Positions 48,530 through 58,990 of a stretch of 64,000 bases of DNA are shown in pieces. The stretch is from Photobacterium lipolyticum (GTDB taxonomy: Bacteria > Pseudomonadota > Gammaproteobacteria > Enterobacterales > Vibrionaceae). The stretch lies in NCBI RefSeq assembly GCF_003026475.1, contig NZ_PYMC01000021.1, positions 1 through 64,000 on the forward strand, written 5' to 3'. Every line of letters begins with the position of its first letter. The stretch's first letter is position 1. The position numbers and the translations under genes are program-made. Under the pieces are notes generated by a model. That model did not search any database and was not told where the DNA came from. It worked only from the letters and a program-made list of their open reading frames with translations.

Positions 48530-48895
48530 ATGGAAAACTCAAAATCACGGATCGCCGCTAAAATTCGGGAAGCCAGAGAGTGGAAAAAAATCACTCAAGT
48601 TGGCATGGCCAGGCAATTAGATATTGCGCGTCAGACGTATTTGGATCTGGAGTCAGGTAAAACCGAGCCGAGAGTGTCAACCCTAGTCACTATTGCCGAA
48701 ATCACCGGGCGGCCATTATCCTGGTTTGTTTCTGAAGGTGAAGGGCCGGTATCTCACGATGAGCAAGAAGATATCCAGCAATTACTTACAATCTTTGCTC
48801 AGGTGCCCCGCTCAATGAGAACCCGGTTGATAGAACATAATATTAATTTTGTTTCTTGCTGGGTGGATTATGTCGCCGCCATCAAGCGGCAATAA
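48530..48895 (+). CDS. XRE family transcriptional regulator, paralogue 2
   Basis: 121 residues. It shares with paralogue 1 the opening pattern (I)AA(K/R)I(K/R)EAREWK, the RQTYLDLE(S/T)GKTEP segment and W(F)V after the helix-turn-helix. The pair looks like a tandem duplication that has since diverged, especially in the C-terminal half. The ribosome-binding site is weak. A strong terminator follows. Confidence 0.83.
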   Translation: MENSKSRIAAKIREAREWKKITQVGMARQLDIARQTYLDLESGKTEPRVSTLVTIAEITGRPLSWFVSEGEGPVSHDEQEDIQQLLTIFAQVPRSMRTRLIEHNINFVSCWVDYVAAIKRQ

Positions 48896-48921
48896 AAAAG
48901 CAGCCGGATGGCTGCTTTTTT
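48894..48921. terminator. Bidirectional terminator between the XRE gene and ilvA
   Basis: Stem AAGCAGCC / GGCTGCTT with a GGAT loop, A run left and T run right; it closes both the plus-strand XRE gene and the minus-strand ilv operon. Confidence 0.88.
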
Positions 48922-48940
48922 GTTAAAGCATGGCTATTTA

Positions 48941-50494
48941 TTACTGGGCGAGGAAAAATTGGTAAGCAGGATTCTCCGTTTCATCTTTCCACTGATAGCC
49001 AAGTTCACGTAAATGGCTGGTAAAAGACAGCAAATCTTTATCTCCCAGTTCAAATCCACACAACACCCGACCGTAATCGGCGCCGTGATTACGATAATTG
49101 AACAGACTGATATTCCAGTGCGATCCTAAAGTAGTCAGAAACTTCAGTAGCGCGCCGGGATATTCAGGGAATTCAAAACTGTACAGTCTCTCCTGTAATG
49201 GTTTTGATGGCCGGCCGCCAATCATATAGCGAACATGCACCTTGGCCATTTCATCGTCAGATAGATCGACCACGGGGTAGCCGCCTTTACGCAGATCTTG
49301 GATGATGCCATCAAGCTCTTCTTGCCCCCGCATTAAACGGATCCCCACAAAGACGTTCGCCAGCGTGTCATCGTTATAACGATAATTAAATTCGGTTACC
49401 GCCCGGCCGCCTAAGATATGGCAGAAGTCGAGAAAGGCGCCCTGCCGCTCAGGAATGGTGACGGCCAGCAGACCTTCTCGTTTCTCACCCAACTCGCAAC
49501 GTTCCGAAACATAACGTAAACCATGGAAATTAAGATTGGCACCTGACAAAATGGCTGCCAGCTGCTTATCCTGTATTCCATGTACTTCGGTATACTTTTT
49601 TAAACCTGCCAGAGACAGCGCTCCAGACGGTTCGGCGATGGCACGGGTATCTTCAAAAATATCTTTTACTGCCGAGCAGATTTCATCGCTGCTGACGGTG
49701 ATCACATCATCAAGGTACTGTTGGCATAAGCGGAACGTTTCCTCGCCGATACGCTTGACTGCGACACCGTCAGCAAACATGCCCACCTGATCTAGCGTCA
49801 CAGGCTCCCCGGCATCCAAAGCCGCCTTTAAACAGGCGGAATCTTCTGCTTCAACCCCGATCACTTTGATCTCCGGCAGCAGTTGTTTGAGCAGTACCGA
49901 TACCCCGGCAGCCAAACCACCACCGCCTACAGGAACAAAAACATAGTCGAGATGGCCATTTTGCTGAACCAGCTCCATACCGATGGTGCCCTGACCCGCA
50001 ATGACCGATGGGTGATCGAATGGCGGGATAAAGGTATAGCCGTGTTGTCGAGCCAGGCTTTCTGCGTGGCTTTTTGCTTCGTCAAAGTTACTGCCATGCA
50101 GTATTACATTGCCGCCGAAACTTTTGACCGCTTCGACTTTAATGTCGGGTGTGGTAAGCGGCATAACAATGGTTGCCTGTACATTCAGCTTATGGCCTGA
50201 CAGTGCTAAACCCTGAGCATGGTTGCCCGCAGAAGCGGCGATGACACCAGCTTGTCGCTGAGCCTGAGTTAGCTGTGACATCATGTTATAGGCACCACGT
50301 AATTTGAACGAGTGGACCGGCTGGCGGTCTTCTCGTTTTAGTTGCACGTCATTACCTATTCTGGCTGATAGCCGAGCCATGCTTTGCAGCGGGGTGACTT
50401 GCGCCACCTCGTAGACCGGCGCTCGAAGAATATCGCGAAGGTAATCGGCTCCGCTTAGTAGCTCTGTCCCTCCGGCCTGTTTCACTTCGCTCAT
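48941..50494 (-). CDS. ilvA: IlvA, biosynthetic threonine deaminase
   Basis: About 517 residues. The PLP-binding lysine lies in HSFKLRGAYNM (near residue 65). The C-terminal part carries two ACT-like domains for isoleucine feedback. It converts threonine to 2-ketobutyrate, the first step to isoleucine. Three ATG codons in a row (50500-50492) overlap the ilvD stop (TAATG); the third, preceded by AAGGAT at suitable distance, is my choice. Last gene of ilvLGMEDA. Confidence 0.97.
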   Translation of the reverse strand: MSEVKQAGGTELLSGADYLRDILRAPVYEVAQVTPLQSMARLSARIGNDVQLKREDRQPVHSFKLRGAYNMMSQLTQAQRQAGVIAASAGNHAQGLALSGHKLNVQATIVMPLTTPDIKVEAVKSFGGNVILHGSNFDEAKSHAESLARQHGYTFIPPFDHPSVIAGQGTIGMELVQQNGHLDYVFVPVGGGGLAAGVSVLLKQLLPEIKVIGVEAEDSACLKAALDAGEPVTLDQVGMFADGVAVKRIGEETFRLCQQYLDDVITVSSDEICSAVKDIFEDTRAIAEPSGALSLAGLKKYTEVHGIQDKQLAAILSGANLNFHGLRYVSERCELGEKREGLLAVTIPERQGAFLDFCHILGGRAVTEFNYRYNDDTLANVFVGIRLMRGQEELDGIIQDLRKGGYPVVDLSDDEMAKVHVRYMIGGRPSKPLQERLYSFEFPEYPGALLKFLTTLGSHWNISLFNYRNHGADYGRVLCGFELGDKDLLSFTSHLRELGYQWKDETENPAYQFFLAQ

Positions 50495-50499
50495 CATCA

Positions 50500-52341
50500 T
50501 TATCCTTCGAGTTTGGATTTATCGCGGACAGCCCCTTTATCGGCGCTGGTGGCAAGAAGCGCATACGCACGCAGCGCATAAGAAACCTCACGTTGGCGAT
50601 CGGCGGGCTTCCAGCCGCGTTGATTGGTTGCTTCGCGGCGTTGTGCCAATTCGTGCTCATCGACGCGTAGTTCAATGCTGCGATTGGGTATATCGATATC
50701 GACAATATCACCATCGCTGATCAAACCTATGGTGCCACCGCTGGCGGCTTCCGGTGAAACGTGACCAATTGACAGGCCGCTGGTACCGCCAGAGAAGCGG
50801 CCATCGGTGATCAGGGCGCACTCTTTGCCCAGGCCCATCGACTTCAGGTAAGTGGTCGGATAGAGCATTTCCTGCATCCCCGGGCCGCCTTTCGGGCCTT
50901 CATAGCGAATAACAACCACATCACCGGCTTTCACTTTGCCGCCAAGGATTCCTTCAACCGCGCTATCCTGACTTTCAAATACTACGGCCGGGCCGCTGAA
51001 GGTTAAGCAGCTTTCATCAACCCCGGCAGTTTTAACGATGCAGCCATCAAGTGCCATATTGCCCGATAGCACCGCAAGGCCACCATCTTGGCTAAAGGCG
51101 TGGGCTTTATTGCGAATACAACCATTTTCACGGTCGTCATCAACGCTGTCCCAGCGACAATCTTGCGAGAAGGCTTTGGTAGTACGAATACCCGCAGGGC
51201 CTGCACGGAAGAAATCTTTTACTTCTTGGGAGTTTGTCACGGCAATATCGAATTGCGCTAAAGATTCTGCAAAAGTTTGTCCTAGTACGTTATGACAATC
51301 GCTATGGAACAAGCCTGCGCGGTTGAGTTCGCCTAAAATACCGTATACACCCCCCGCACGGTGGACATCTTCCATATGGTATTGCTGAGTAGACGGTGCG
51401 ACTTTACATAAGTGAGGAACACGGCGAGACATCCGATCGATATCTTCCATGGTGAAATCAATCTCACCTTCTTGCGCCGAGGCAAGCAGGTGCAATACGG
51501 TGTTGGTTGAGCCGCCCATCGCAATATCCAGCGCCATGGCATTTTCAAAGGCTTTTTTGCTGGCGATATTGCGTGGCAGTGCTGTTTCATCATCCTGTTC
51601 GTAGTAGCGCTTAGTCAGTTCAACGATGCGTTTACCGGCATTAAGAAACAGTTGTTCACGATCGGCATGGGTGGCCAGCATTGAACCATTACCCGGCTGA
51701 CTTAAACCGAGCGCTTCGGTTAGGCAGTTCATTGAGTTGGCGGTGAACATACCAGAACACGACCCGCAGGTCGGACAGGCAGAGCGTTCGATTTGCTCGC
51801 TTTGCTCATCAGAGACGGTCGGATCGGCACCTTGGATCATCGCATCAACCAGATCCAGTTTCAGGATCTGATCAGATAATTTGGTTTTACCGGCTTCCAT
51901 CGGGCCACCCGAGACAAAGATCACCGGGATGTTGATCCGCAGTGCTGCCATCAGCATCCCTGGAGTGATTTTGTCACAGTTGGAAATACACACCATCGCA
52001 TCAGCACAGTGGGCATTGACCATATATTCGACAGAATCGGCAATCAGTTCGCGTGATGGCAGTGAATACAACATGCCGCCGTGACCCATGGCGATACCAT
52101 CATCAACGGCAATGGTATTAAATTCTTTGGCGATACCGCCGGCTTTCTCGATTTCCCCTGCAACCAACTGCCCCATGTCTTTGAGGTGGACGTGGCCGGG
52201 TACAAACTGGGTAAATGAATTCACCACGGCGATGATGGGTTTACCGAAATCTTCATCTTTAACGCCGGTCGCTCGCCATAAAGCGCGCGCACCTGCCATA
52301 TTTCGTCCATGAGTTGTCGTTGCACTACGATATTGAGGCAT
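50500..52341 (-). CDS. ilvD: IlvD, dihydroxyacid dehydratase
   Basis: 613 residues (E. coli 616). Cluster ligands are seen in SNCDKITPG and [16 protein letters not shown]. It dehydrates dihydroxy-isovalerate and its methyl homologue. The ATG at 52341 ([15 protein letters not shown]) has AAGGA 8 bases upstream and matches E. coli; an ATG at 52356 overlaps the ilvE stop and is possible. Confidence 0.97.
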   Translation of the reverse strand: MPQYRSATTTHGRNMAGARALWRATGVKDEDFGKPIIAVVNSFTQFVPGHVHLKDMGQLVAGEIEKAGGIAKEFNTIAVDDGIAMGHGGMLYSLPSRELIADSVEYMVNAHCADAMVCISNCDKITPGMLMAALRINIPVIFVSGGPMEAGKTKLSDQILKLDLVDAMIQGADPTVSDEQSEQIERSACPTCGSCSGMFTANSMNCLTEALGLSQPGNGSMLATHADREQLFLNAGKRIVELTKRYYEQDDETALPRNIASKKAFENAMALDIAMGGSTNTVLHLLASAQEGEIDFTMEDIDRMSRRVPHLCKVAPSTQQYHMEDVHRAGGVYGILGELNRAGLFHSDCHNVLGQTFAESLAQFDIAVTNSQEVKDFFRAGPAGIRTTKAFSQDCRWDSVDDDRENGCIRNKAHAFSQDGGLAVLSGNMALDGCIVKTAGVDESCLTFSGPAVVFESQDSAVEGILGGKVKAGDVVVIRYEGPKGGPGMQEMLYPTTYLKSMGLGKECALITDGRFSGGTSGLSIGHVSPEAASGGTIGLISDGDIVDIDIPNRSIELRVDEHELAQRREATNQRGWKPADRQREVSYALRAYALLATSADKGAVRDKSKLEG

Positions 52342-52352
52342 TGTTGAGTCCT

Positions 52353-53300
52353 TCATTTAGCAGATGGTGCGGTTTCTGAATATACGTAATCTAACCAGCC
52401 CCACTTATCTTCCGTGGTGCCGTTAAACAGGCCGAAGTAAGCTGTTTGGATGTCTTTAGTGACTGGGCCGCGCTTGCCCTCGCCCACGGTGATTTGGTCT
52501 ACGCTGCGAACAGGAACAATCTCTGCTGCCGTTCCCGTCATGAAAACTTCATCAGCGAGGTATAGCGCTTCGCGGGCAATATTTTCTTCACGCACTTCGT
52601 AGCCCATCTCTTTCGCCAGCACCATGATTGAATCGCGCGTGATGCCCGGAAGGATGGCGCTGGTCGCTGGAGGTGTGAGTAACACACCATTTTTGATCAC
52701 AAAAATGTTTTCACCCGCCCCCTCAGAAAGATAACCGTCAACGCTGAGAGCGATCCCTTCGGCATAACCGTGACGACGCGCTTCGCTGCCAACCAACAGA
52801 GATGAAAGGTAGTTCCCCCCCGCTTTCGCTGCGGTAGGGATGGTGTTTGGCGCGGCGCGGTTCCAGCTGGAAATCATCGCATCGACACCATTTTCGAGGG
52901 CATCTTCACCAAGGTACGAACCCCAAGGAAAAGCCGCAACGATCAGATCCATTTCCGTGTCTACCGGCGGGCAGACCCCAAGGCCAACATTGCCGACATA
53001 ACCCAGTGGACGAATGTAAGCCGATTCTAGTTTGTTGGCGCGAATCGTCTCGCGGCAAATTTCCATTAACTCTTCTGACGTGTATGGAATTGGAAAACGA
53101 TAAATTTTTGCCGAGTTTTTCAGGCGATCCATGTGTTCCTTATGGCGGAAAACAATCGGGCCTTTTGGTGTGTTGTAGCAGCGAATCCCTTCAAAAACCG
53201 ATGTGCCGTAGTGCATAGCATGGGTTAGGACGTGAACGTTCGCCTCTGCCCAAGGAACCATTTCACCATTAAACCAAATATAATCTGCTGTTTTTGCCAT
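52353..53300 (-). CDS. ilvE: IlvE, branched-chain amino acid aminotransferase
   Basis: 315 residues, fold type IV PLP enzyme. The catalytic lysine is in [13 protein letters not shown], and the [13 protein letters not shown] segment is conserved. It carries out the last step to Ile, Val and Leu. A GGAAGG ribosome-binding site precedes the ATG. 21 bp after ilvM. Confidence 0.97.
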   Translation of the reverse strand: MAKTADYIWFNGEMVPWAEANVHVLTHAMHYGTSVFEGIRCYNTPKGPIVFRHKEHMDRLKNSAKIYRFPIPYTSEELMEICRETIRANKLESAYIRPLGYVGNVGLGVCPPVDTEMDLIVAAFPWGSYLGEDALENGVDAMISSWNRAAPNTIPTAAKAGGNYLSSLLVGSEARRHGYAEGIALSVDGYLSEGAGENIFVIKNGVLLTPPATSAILPGITRDSIMVLAKEMGYEVREENIAREALYLADEVFMTGTAAEIVPVRSVDQITVGEGKRGPVTKDIQTAYFGLFNGTTEDKWGWLDYVYSETAPSAK

Positions 53301-53321
53301 GTTGTGTTCCTTCCTTATGCA

Positions 53322-53570
53322 CTAATCTCGGTTTTCCAATATTGTTGTTTCGACGGTGCGAATATCCCAAAGCTTTTCGATTTGATTGATAAGCGTACTG
53401 ATGGGACGATCACTGTCGACGATAATTTCTACACTGGCTATCTTACTTTCGTGATTTTGTGTTGCGATGACTTGTTTAATAATAAATCCACGGTGACGAA
53501 TAACGCGTAGCACACGTTCTAGTAATACTGGTTTATCATCCGCTTTGATGTCTAGTAAATATCTTTCCAT
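53322..53570 (-). CDS. ilvM: IlvM, acetohydroxyacid synthase II small subunit
   Basis: 82 residues, a single ACT domain (RYLLDIKADDKPVLLERVLRVIRHRGF in two parts). The frame reaches back to 53624, but the start at 53570 overlaps the ilvG stop (ATGA), as in E. coli, and gives the usual length. Confidence 0.95.
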   Translation of the reverse strand: MERYLLDIKADDKPVLLERVLRVIRHRGFIIKQVIATQNHESKIASVEIIVDSDRPISTLINQIEKLWDIRTVETTILENRD

Positions 53571-55216
53571 TAGGTATTCTCCAGCATATCTTGGTTGGCA
53601 GCACCGGGCGGAACTAACGGCCACACATTTTCTTCTTCAGAGATAAGAACGTGAAGTAAGTACGCTGTTTTACTGGCTAGCATCTCTTTTAAAGCGGGTT
53701 CAACGTCTTCTTTCTTGGTGATGGTTTTTCCCGGAATACCAAAAGCACTCGCCAGTACGATAAAATCAGGGTTGTCATCTAAGATGGTTTCGCTGTGGCG
53801 GCCATCAAAGAACAGCGATTGCCACTGTCTTACCATGCCCAGGCGCTGGTTATTGATCAGTACCATCTTCACCGGAATTTGCTTACGCTTTAGCGTACCC
53901 AGTTCTTGCACATTCATCATGAATGAGCCATCACCTGAGATCAGGATCGATTCATCATCGGGCCTGGCGACTTTCGCCCCCATCGCCGCGGGCAAACCAA
54001 ATCCCATCGTGCCCAAGCCGGCAGAAGTAATATAATTTTGCGGCTGGCGAGGCTGGGTATGCTGCGCTGCCCACATTTGGTGCTGGCCGACATCGGTTGA
54101 GATCATTGCGCTGTCAGGCATCATATCTGAGAGTTGCTTCAGCAACAGTGGCGCATAAATAAGATCGCCCGGATGGTTATAGCGCCATTTGAAATCAGAA
54201 CGCAAACTTTCACTGTGCTGGACCCAAGGCGAGATGTCTTGTGCTAGCTCTAACTGTGGCAAAATTACATTAACATCGCCGCGTAGCGGTGCATGAGCAT
54301 GACGTAGCTTACCGAATTCTGAGGCATCAATATCTAAGTGAATCACTTTGGCATGCGGGGCAAAGGTATCCAGTTTTCCTGTCACCCGATCATCAAAACG
54401 GGCACCTACAACAATCAGTAAATCCGATTCTTGTACCACTAAGTTAGCAGCTTTGGTGCCGTGCATACCGAGCATCCCCAGGTAGTGCGGGTCATGACGT
54501 TCCACGGTACCCAGCCCTTTAAGCGTACTCACGGAAGGCATGGGGTTTAGGCGTAGAAACGAACGGACAGTCTCGGTTGCCTTGGCCAGTTGCACCCCTC
54601 CGCCGACATAGAGCACCGGGCGCTGACTTTCAGACAAAATACGCTGTGCTGCAGCGATCGACTCTGCTGTTGCCGCGGGAATGGCGGGTGGCTCAACAAA
54701 TGGCAGTACATCAACGGGTGCTTGGGCAAGTTGAACATCTTTGGCGATATCAACAATAACCGGACCAGGTCGGCCTGCTTTGGCAACGATGAATGCCTCC
54801 GCTAACGTTGGGGCAAGGTCGTTGATATCCGTGACGAGGTAGCTGTGTTTGGTACAGGATAATGACATGCCTATCACATCCATTTCCTGGAAGGCATCGG
54901 TACCGATATGCGAACTGGCTACCTGTCCGGTTATTGCCACCAGCGGAACCGAGTCAAGAAACGCATCGGCTAAACCGGTGACGAGATTGGTGGCCCCGGG
55001 GCCTGATGTTGCCATGCAGACTGCGACATCTTGAGTTGCCCGAGCCATACCAATAGCAGCCATCGCTGCCCCTTGTTCATGGCGGCAAAGAATGTGCTCG
55101 ACACCACCATCATATAGCGCGTCATAGATTGGCATGATCGCGCCGCCCGGATAACCAAAAACCGTGGATATCCCCTGTTGCTGCAGCGCTGTAACAACTA
55201 ACTCTGCCCCTGTCAT
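53570..55216 (-). CDS. ilvG: IlvG, acetohydroxyacid synthase II large subunit
   Basis: 548 residues, full length without the frameshift known from E. coli K-12. The ThDP activating glutamate lies in [10 protein letters not shown], and the ThDP-Mg motif GDGSFMMN…N is near residue 430. It forms acetolactate and acetohydroxybutyrate. First structural gene after the attenuator. Confidence 0.97.
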   Translation of the reverse strand: MTGAELVVTALQQQGISTVFGYPGGAIMPIYDALYDGGVEHILCRHEQGAAMAAIGMARATQDVAVCMATSGPGATNLVTGLADAFLDSVPLVAITGQVASSHIGTDAFQEMDVIGMSLSCTKHSYLVTDINDLAPTLAEAFIVAKAGRPGPVIVDIAKDVQLAQAPVDVLPFVEPPAIPAATAESIAAAQRILSESQRPVLYVGGGVQLAKATETVRSFLRLNPMPSVSTLKGLGTVERHDPHYLGMLGMHGTKAANLVVQESDLLIVVGARFDDRVTGKLDTFAPHAKVIHLDIDASEFGKLRHAHAPLRGDVNVILPQLELAQDISPWVQHSESLRSDFKWRYNHPGDLIYAPLLLKQLSDMMPDSAMISTDVGQHQMWAAQHTQPRQPQNYITSAGLGTMGFGLPAAMGAKVARPDDESILISGDGSFMMNVQELGTLKRKQIPVKMVLINNQRLGMVRQWQSLFFDGRHSETILDDNPDFIVLASAFGIPGKTITKKEDVEPALKEMLASKTAYLLHVLISEEENVWPLVPPGAANQDMLENT

Positions 55217-55295
55217 CGCTGCTCCCCTTTTCCTTGCTTGCGAGTTGCTGAAATACGTATCGCTAATTCTTTCAGCATATTTACATCCTGTGTTT

Positions 55296-55333
55296 AAAAA
55301 AAAGCCCCCGAACCGGTTTGGTGCGGGGGCTTT
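55296..55333 (-). terminator. ilv attenuator
   Basis: On the minus strand the stem AGCCCCCG / CGGGGGCT is followed by eight T, between the leader peptide and ilvG. It terminates when the leader is read through without stalling. Confidence 0.9.
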
Positions 55334-55354
55334 CTGCGTTTGTTGTGTTTGGTG

Positions 55355-55444
55355 TTACCTTACGCCTGCCAGCCCCTCTCGCGGTGAAATAATCACCACG
55401 ATGACGTTAATAATGAGTGCAATGGCTTTGGCGTTAAATGGCAT
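55355..55444 (-). CDS. ilvL: IlvL, leader peptide of the ilvGMEDA operon
   Basis: 29 codons, too short to be found by a length filter. It holds six Ile (two pairs, residues 11-12 and 18-19), four Val and two Leu, clustered as IALIINVIVVII. This fits a multivalent Ile/Val/Leu attenuation peptide. The stop is 22 bp before the attenuator hairpin. Ribosome-binding site weak. Confidence 0.88.
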   Translation of the reverse strand: MPFNAKAIALIINVIVVIISPREGLAGVR

Positions 55445-55632
55445 CTACTGTCTGTCCGGTTTTTATTGTTTATTTGTTGCTCTTCCTAATAGGTAACACA
55501 GACATGGCTCGCATGACAAGGAAAAACTTAAGATTTATTTGCAAATGATCTGCATAAATAGGCTATTTGTGAAACGAAGTTGATGACGTTCATTAACGTA
55601 TTTGTGTGCCATATCATCAGGATGATTAAAAA

Positions 55633-57165
55633 ATGCCTCTTGCCATTGTTCATAGCAGAGCTTGTGTTGGTGTTGATGCACCGGCCGTCACGGTTGAAGT
55701 GCATCTGAGTAACGGAATGCCAGCTTTCAATCTAGTCGGCTTGCCAGAGACAACGGTCAAAGAAGCCCGTGATCGGGTCAGAAGTGCCATTGTGAATACC
55801 AATTTTGAATTCCCATCCCGGCGGATCACCGTTAATTTGGCGCCCGCAGATTTACCCAAAGAAGGGGGACGGTTTGACCTGCCTATTGCCTTGGGGATCC
55901 TTGCCGCATCAGGTCAAATTCCAGCAAATAAGCTGCAAGATTATGAGTTTTTAGGCGAATTGGCGTTGTCCGGTGAATTGCGAAAGGTCAAAGGTGCGCT
56001 GCCTGCCGCTTTGGCAGCGATGAAAGCCCGGCGCTGTTTGGTCGTTCCTGATGATAATGGTGATCAGGTGGCCCTGGTGGGTAAAGAACAGCATAAATCG
56101 GCAGCGGGTTTATTAACGGTTTGCGCCCATTTGTGTGGTCAGCAACAGTTGCAGTTACATTATCGGAGTGAAGCTGAAATCGGGCTGGAAGAGCCGGACT
56201 TCAGCCGTGATATGCAAGATATTATTGGCCAGCAACAAGGTAAGCGGGCATTGGAAATTGCGGCTGCCGGCAGTCATAATTTGCTTTTTCTGGGGCCGCC
56301 CGGCACGGGGAAAACCATGCTGGCATCACGGCTGTGTGATTTGTTGCCCGAGATGGATCATGAGGAGGCGCTGGAAACCGCAGCGGTTGCTTCGCTAACG
56401 CAACAAACCCTGCACGAAGGGAATTGGTTAAAACGGCCTTTTCGTACACCGCATCATTCCAGCTCAATGGCAGCGCTCGTGGGGGGCGGTTCTGTACCGA
56501 AACCGGGGGAAATCTCGCTGGCCCATAACGGTATTTTGTTTCTCGATGAGATGCCGGAATTTGACCGAAAAGCCCTTGATTCGCTACGAGAGCCTTTAGA
56601 ATCAGGTGAGATCGTGATTTCACGCGCTACCAGCAAAACGTGTTTTCCAGCCCGCTTTCAATTAATTGGCGCACTGAATCCAAGTCCGACAGGTTATTAT
56701 GAAGGTAATCAAACCCGGACCAACCCGCAAGCCATACTGCGGTATTTAGGCCGCCTTTCCGGGCCGCTTCTTGATCGGTTTGATATGTCGATTGAAATTC
56801 CCGCCCTGCCCCGTGGTACATTGGCCGAAGGCGGTGATCGTGGTGAGCCCAGTGAGGTGATAAAGCGGCGGGTTTTTCAGGCCCGGCAAGTGATGTTGGC
56901 GCGAGGTGGGAAAGTGAACGCCCTGTTATCGACCCGAGAGCTGGATAGGTATTGCGCATTAGCGAAAGCGGATGCCCAATTTTTGGAAACGGCGTTGCAC
57001 CAGCTGGGGTTGTCGGTTCGCGCCTATCACCGGATCATCAAGGTAGCCAGAACTATCGCAGATCTGGCGGGTAAAGAGCAAATTGAGCGAGGGCATTTAG
57101 CGGAAGCGCTTGGTTACCGCTCTATGGATCGGTTATTAAAAAGGCTGACGGCACAGGTGATTTAA
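55633..57165 (+). CDS. comM: ComM (YifB), Mg-chelatase-like AAA+ helicase
   Basis: 510 residues. An N-terminal Lon-like domain (LAIVHSRACVGVDAPAVTVEVH in part), the AAA+ module with Walker A GPPGTGKTML (about 216-225) and Walker B LFLDEMPEF, and a C-terminal Mg-chelatase domain are present. In V. cholerae ComM promotes branch migration during natural transformation. It is divergent from ilvL, as yifB is in E. coli. Confidence 0.95.
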   Translation: MPLAIVHSRACVGVDAPAVTVEVHLSNGMPAFNLVGLPETTVKEARDRVRSAIVNTNFEFPSRRITVNLAPADLPKEGGRFDLPIALGILAASGQIPANKLQDYEFLGELALSGELRKVKGALPAALAAMKARRCLVVPDDNGDQVALVGKEQHKSAAGLLTVCAHLCGQQQLQLHYRSEAEIGLEEPDFSRDMQDIIGQQQGKRALEIAAAGSHNLLFLGPPGTGKTMLASRLCDLLPEMDHEEALETAAVASLTQQTLHEGNWLKRPFRTPHHSSSMAALVGGGSVPKPGEISLAHNGILFLDEMPEFDRKALDSLREPLESGEIVISRATSKTCFPARFQLIGALNPSPTGYYEGNQTRTNPQAILRYLGRLSGPLLDRFDMSIEIPALPRGTLAEGGDRGEPSEVIKRRVFQARQVMLARGGKVNALLSTRELDRYCALAKADAQFLETALHQLGLSVRAYHRIIKVARTIADLAGKEQIERGHLAEALGYRSMDRLLKRLTAQVI

Positions 57166-57171
57166 CCGATA

Positions 57172-57194
57172 AAAAAGGGCCCTCGGGCCCTTTA
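57172..57194. terminator. Hairpin terminator between comM and dsbA
   Basis: Perfect stem AAAGGGCCC / GGGCCCTTT with a minimal loop, between convergent comM and dsbA. A run lies left and T run right, so it can serve both. Confidence 0.8.
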
Positions 57195-57211
57195 TGATCC
57201 AAATCGGAAAC

Positions 57212-57817
57212 TTACTTTTTCAATAGGAAGTTAACCAGTTCAACATACTCTTCAGTCGATTTAATCTTACCACCCGCTTGTACCAGGTACTTGTTGTTCA
57301 CAATAACTGCTGGAACACCGGTTAAGCCGCTGTCTGTAAATAATTTATTGGCGCGATTTACCATAGAGTTAACGGCAAAGCTGTTGTAGGCTCCATCAAA
57401 ATCTTCTGCACTCATGCCTTCATCGATAAAGATCTGGCGGAGTTCCTGATCGTTGCGAGGGGGCTTTTTCATGGTGTGAACGCGGTTAAACAGCACCGGG
57501 ATCATCTTGTCATCCACCCCCATCACCACTGCCGTCGAATAGGCTTTACTCATGGAGTTGCCCATCGGACCGCCCATGAAAGAAACGTGGTTTTTCTGTA
57601 GTTTAGCGTTGTCGGGCAAGTTTTTTTTCAGCGCCTGAATTATGGGTTCAAATCTACTGCAGTGCGGGCAGTAGAAAGAGAAGAACTCGGTCACTATCGG
57701 ATTGCTTGATTTGGGCAGTTCAAGCACTTTGTAATGTTCGCCTTCCGTAAACTTGGCCGCGTGAACGGAAAAAGACAGTAAGGCTGCGCTGGCTAGAGCG
57801 AGTAGTTTCTTCATCAT
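57212..57817 (-). CDS. dsbA: DsbA, periplasmic disulfide oxidoreductase
   Basis: 201 residues. A signal peptide (cleavage near residue 20, VHA-AKF) precedes a thioredoxin-like fold. Catalytic CPHC at residues 50-53 and cis-proline segment TGVPAVIVN are present. It introduces disulfides in exported proteins with DsbB. The frame extends to 57856; the tandem ATG at 57817/57814 fits the signal peptide. It follows srkA by 85 bp, as in E. coli (yihE-dsbA). Confidence 0.96.
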   Translation of the reverse strand: MMKKLLALASAALLSFSVHAAKFTEGEHYKVLELPKSSNPIVTEFFSFYCPHCSRFEPIIQALKKNLPDNAKLQKNHVSFMGGPMGNSMSKAYSTAVVMGVDDKMIPVLFNRVHTMKKPPRNDQELRQIFIDEGMSAEDFDGAYNSFAVNSMVNRANKLFTDSGLTGVPAVIVNNKYLVQAGGKIKSTEEYVELVNFLLKK

Positions 57818-57902
57818 GTCTAGGTGTACTCCCTGAGGTATTAACAGAAACAGCACCGGGCTATTTCCTTTGTTATGGGTGGAACTTTTTATTGCTAGGA
57901 TT

Positions 57903-58889
57903 TTACCACTGCGGCATCAGCTGCAGTGGCGGTTCATTTAAAGCAGCCAATTGTTCTTTAAATGAAAGCACTTGACCTTCCCAGTATTTTGCATCAGCAA
58001 ACCATGGGAAAGCACGCGGGAACGCCGGATCTTGCCAGCGTTTTGCTAACCATGCCATATAGTGCACCATTCTAAGACCGCGCAAGGGCTCAATTAGTTG
58101 CAATTCCTTGGGATTAAAATCAGCAAATTCGCTATAGGCTTCCAGCAGGGTATCAAGCTGGGCCATTTGTTCGTGGCGATCGCCATTTAACAGCATCCAT
58201 AAATCCTGCACGGCCGGGCCATTACGCGCATCATCCAAGTCGACAAAGAGTGGCCCGTCGCGCCACAAGATATTGCCGGGGTGGCAGTCGCCATGAAGGC
58301 GAACAGACTGCCAGTCAGTGTGCCAGTGCTGGCTGAGCTCGCGGATCAGTAAATCCAGATCGGAAAAAAAGACGTTTTTAAGATGGTCTGGAATAAAATC
58401 CGCGTTTTCTAAGATCTTGCGAGGCTGATGAAGGTATTCGTCCAGCCCCATGGTGGGGCGATGGATAAAGCTTTTGCTCTGGCCTGCACGGTGGATACGG
58501 CCGAGAAAGCGTCCGACCCACTCTAGCTGGTCAAAGTTATCAACTTCAAACTGACGGCCGCCCAGGCTCGGAAATACCGTAAAGCGGTGGTGCTGATAGT
58601 GATGCAAGGTTTCACCCGCGAAGGCGATAGGAGCGGCGATGGGGATTTCTTGTGTGACCAACTCATGGGTAAAGTCGTGTTCTTCCTGAATTTGCTCATT
58701 GGTCCAGCGTTGTGGACGGTAGAATTTGACCACATAACGCTCGCCGTCTTCGGCTTTAAATTGATAGACGCGATTTTCATAGCTGTTAAGCGCCAGTAAT
58801 CCTGATTCGGCCCGCACACCAACACTTTCAAGGGCGTCGAGCAATAAATCAGGAGTCAGATCGGAAAAACTAAAGCCTTGTTGTGTCAT
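57903..58889 (-). CDS. srkA: SrkA (YihE), stress response kinase A
   Basis: 328 residues, exactly the E. coli length. The kinase-like [11 protein letters not shown] (catalytic Asp) and metal-binding VDLDDA are seen, with [13 protein letters not shown] [20 protein letters not shown]-terminally. A Ser/Thr kinase countering stress-induced death. ATG at 58889; a TTG 9 bases upstream is in frame. Confidence 0.95.
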   Translation of the reverse strand: MTQQGFSFSDLTPDLLLDALESVGVRAESGLLALNSYENRVYQFKAEDGERYVVKFYRPQRWTNEQIQEEHDFTHELVTQEIPIAAPIAFAGETLHHYQHHRFTVFPSLGGRQFEVDNFDQLEWVGRFLGRIHRAGQSKSFIHRPTMGLDEYLHQPRKILENADFIPDHLKNVFFSDLDLLIRELSQHWHTDWQSVRLHGDCHPGNILWRDGPLFVDLDDARNGPAVQDLWMLLNGDRHEQMAQLDTLLEAYSEFADFNPKELQLIEPLRGLRMVHYMAWLAKRWQDPAFPRAFPWFADAKYWEGQVLSFKEQLAALNEPPLQLMPQW

Positions 58890-58940
58890 GGTGACCAATT
58901 CCGGAACCTAGGTAATTAAAGCGGTAGTATATCATCATAT

Positions 58941-58968
58941 TGAACAAGGGCCTGATTAGGCCCGTTCA
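58941..58968 (-). terminator. Hairpin between ccoG and srkA
   Basis: GGGCCT / AGGCCC stem with GAAC/GTTC extension, 22 bp after ccoG on the minus strand. Without a clear T run; it may be a pause or a weak terminator. Confidence 0.45.
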
Positions 58969-58990
58969 AGATCATTGCTAGGTAAGTGGG

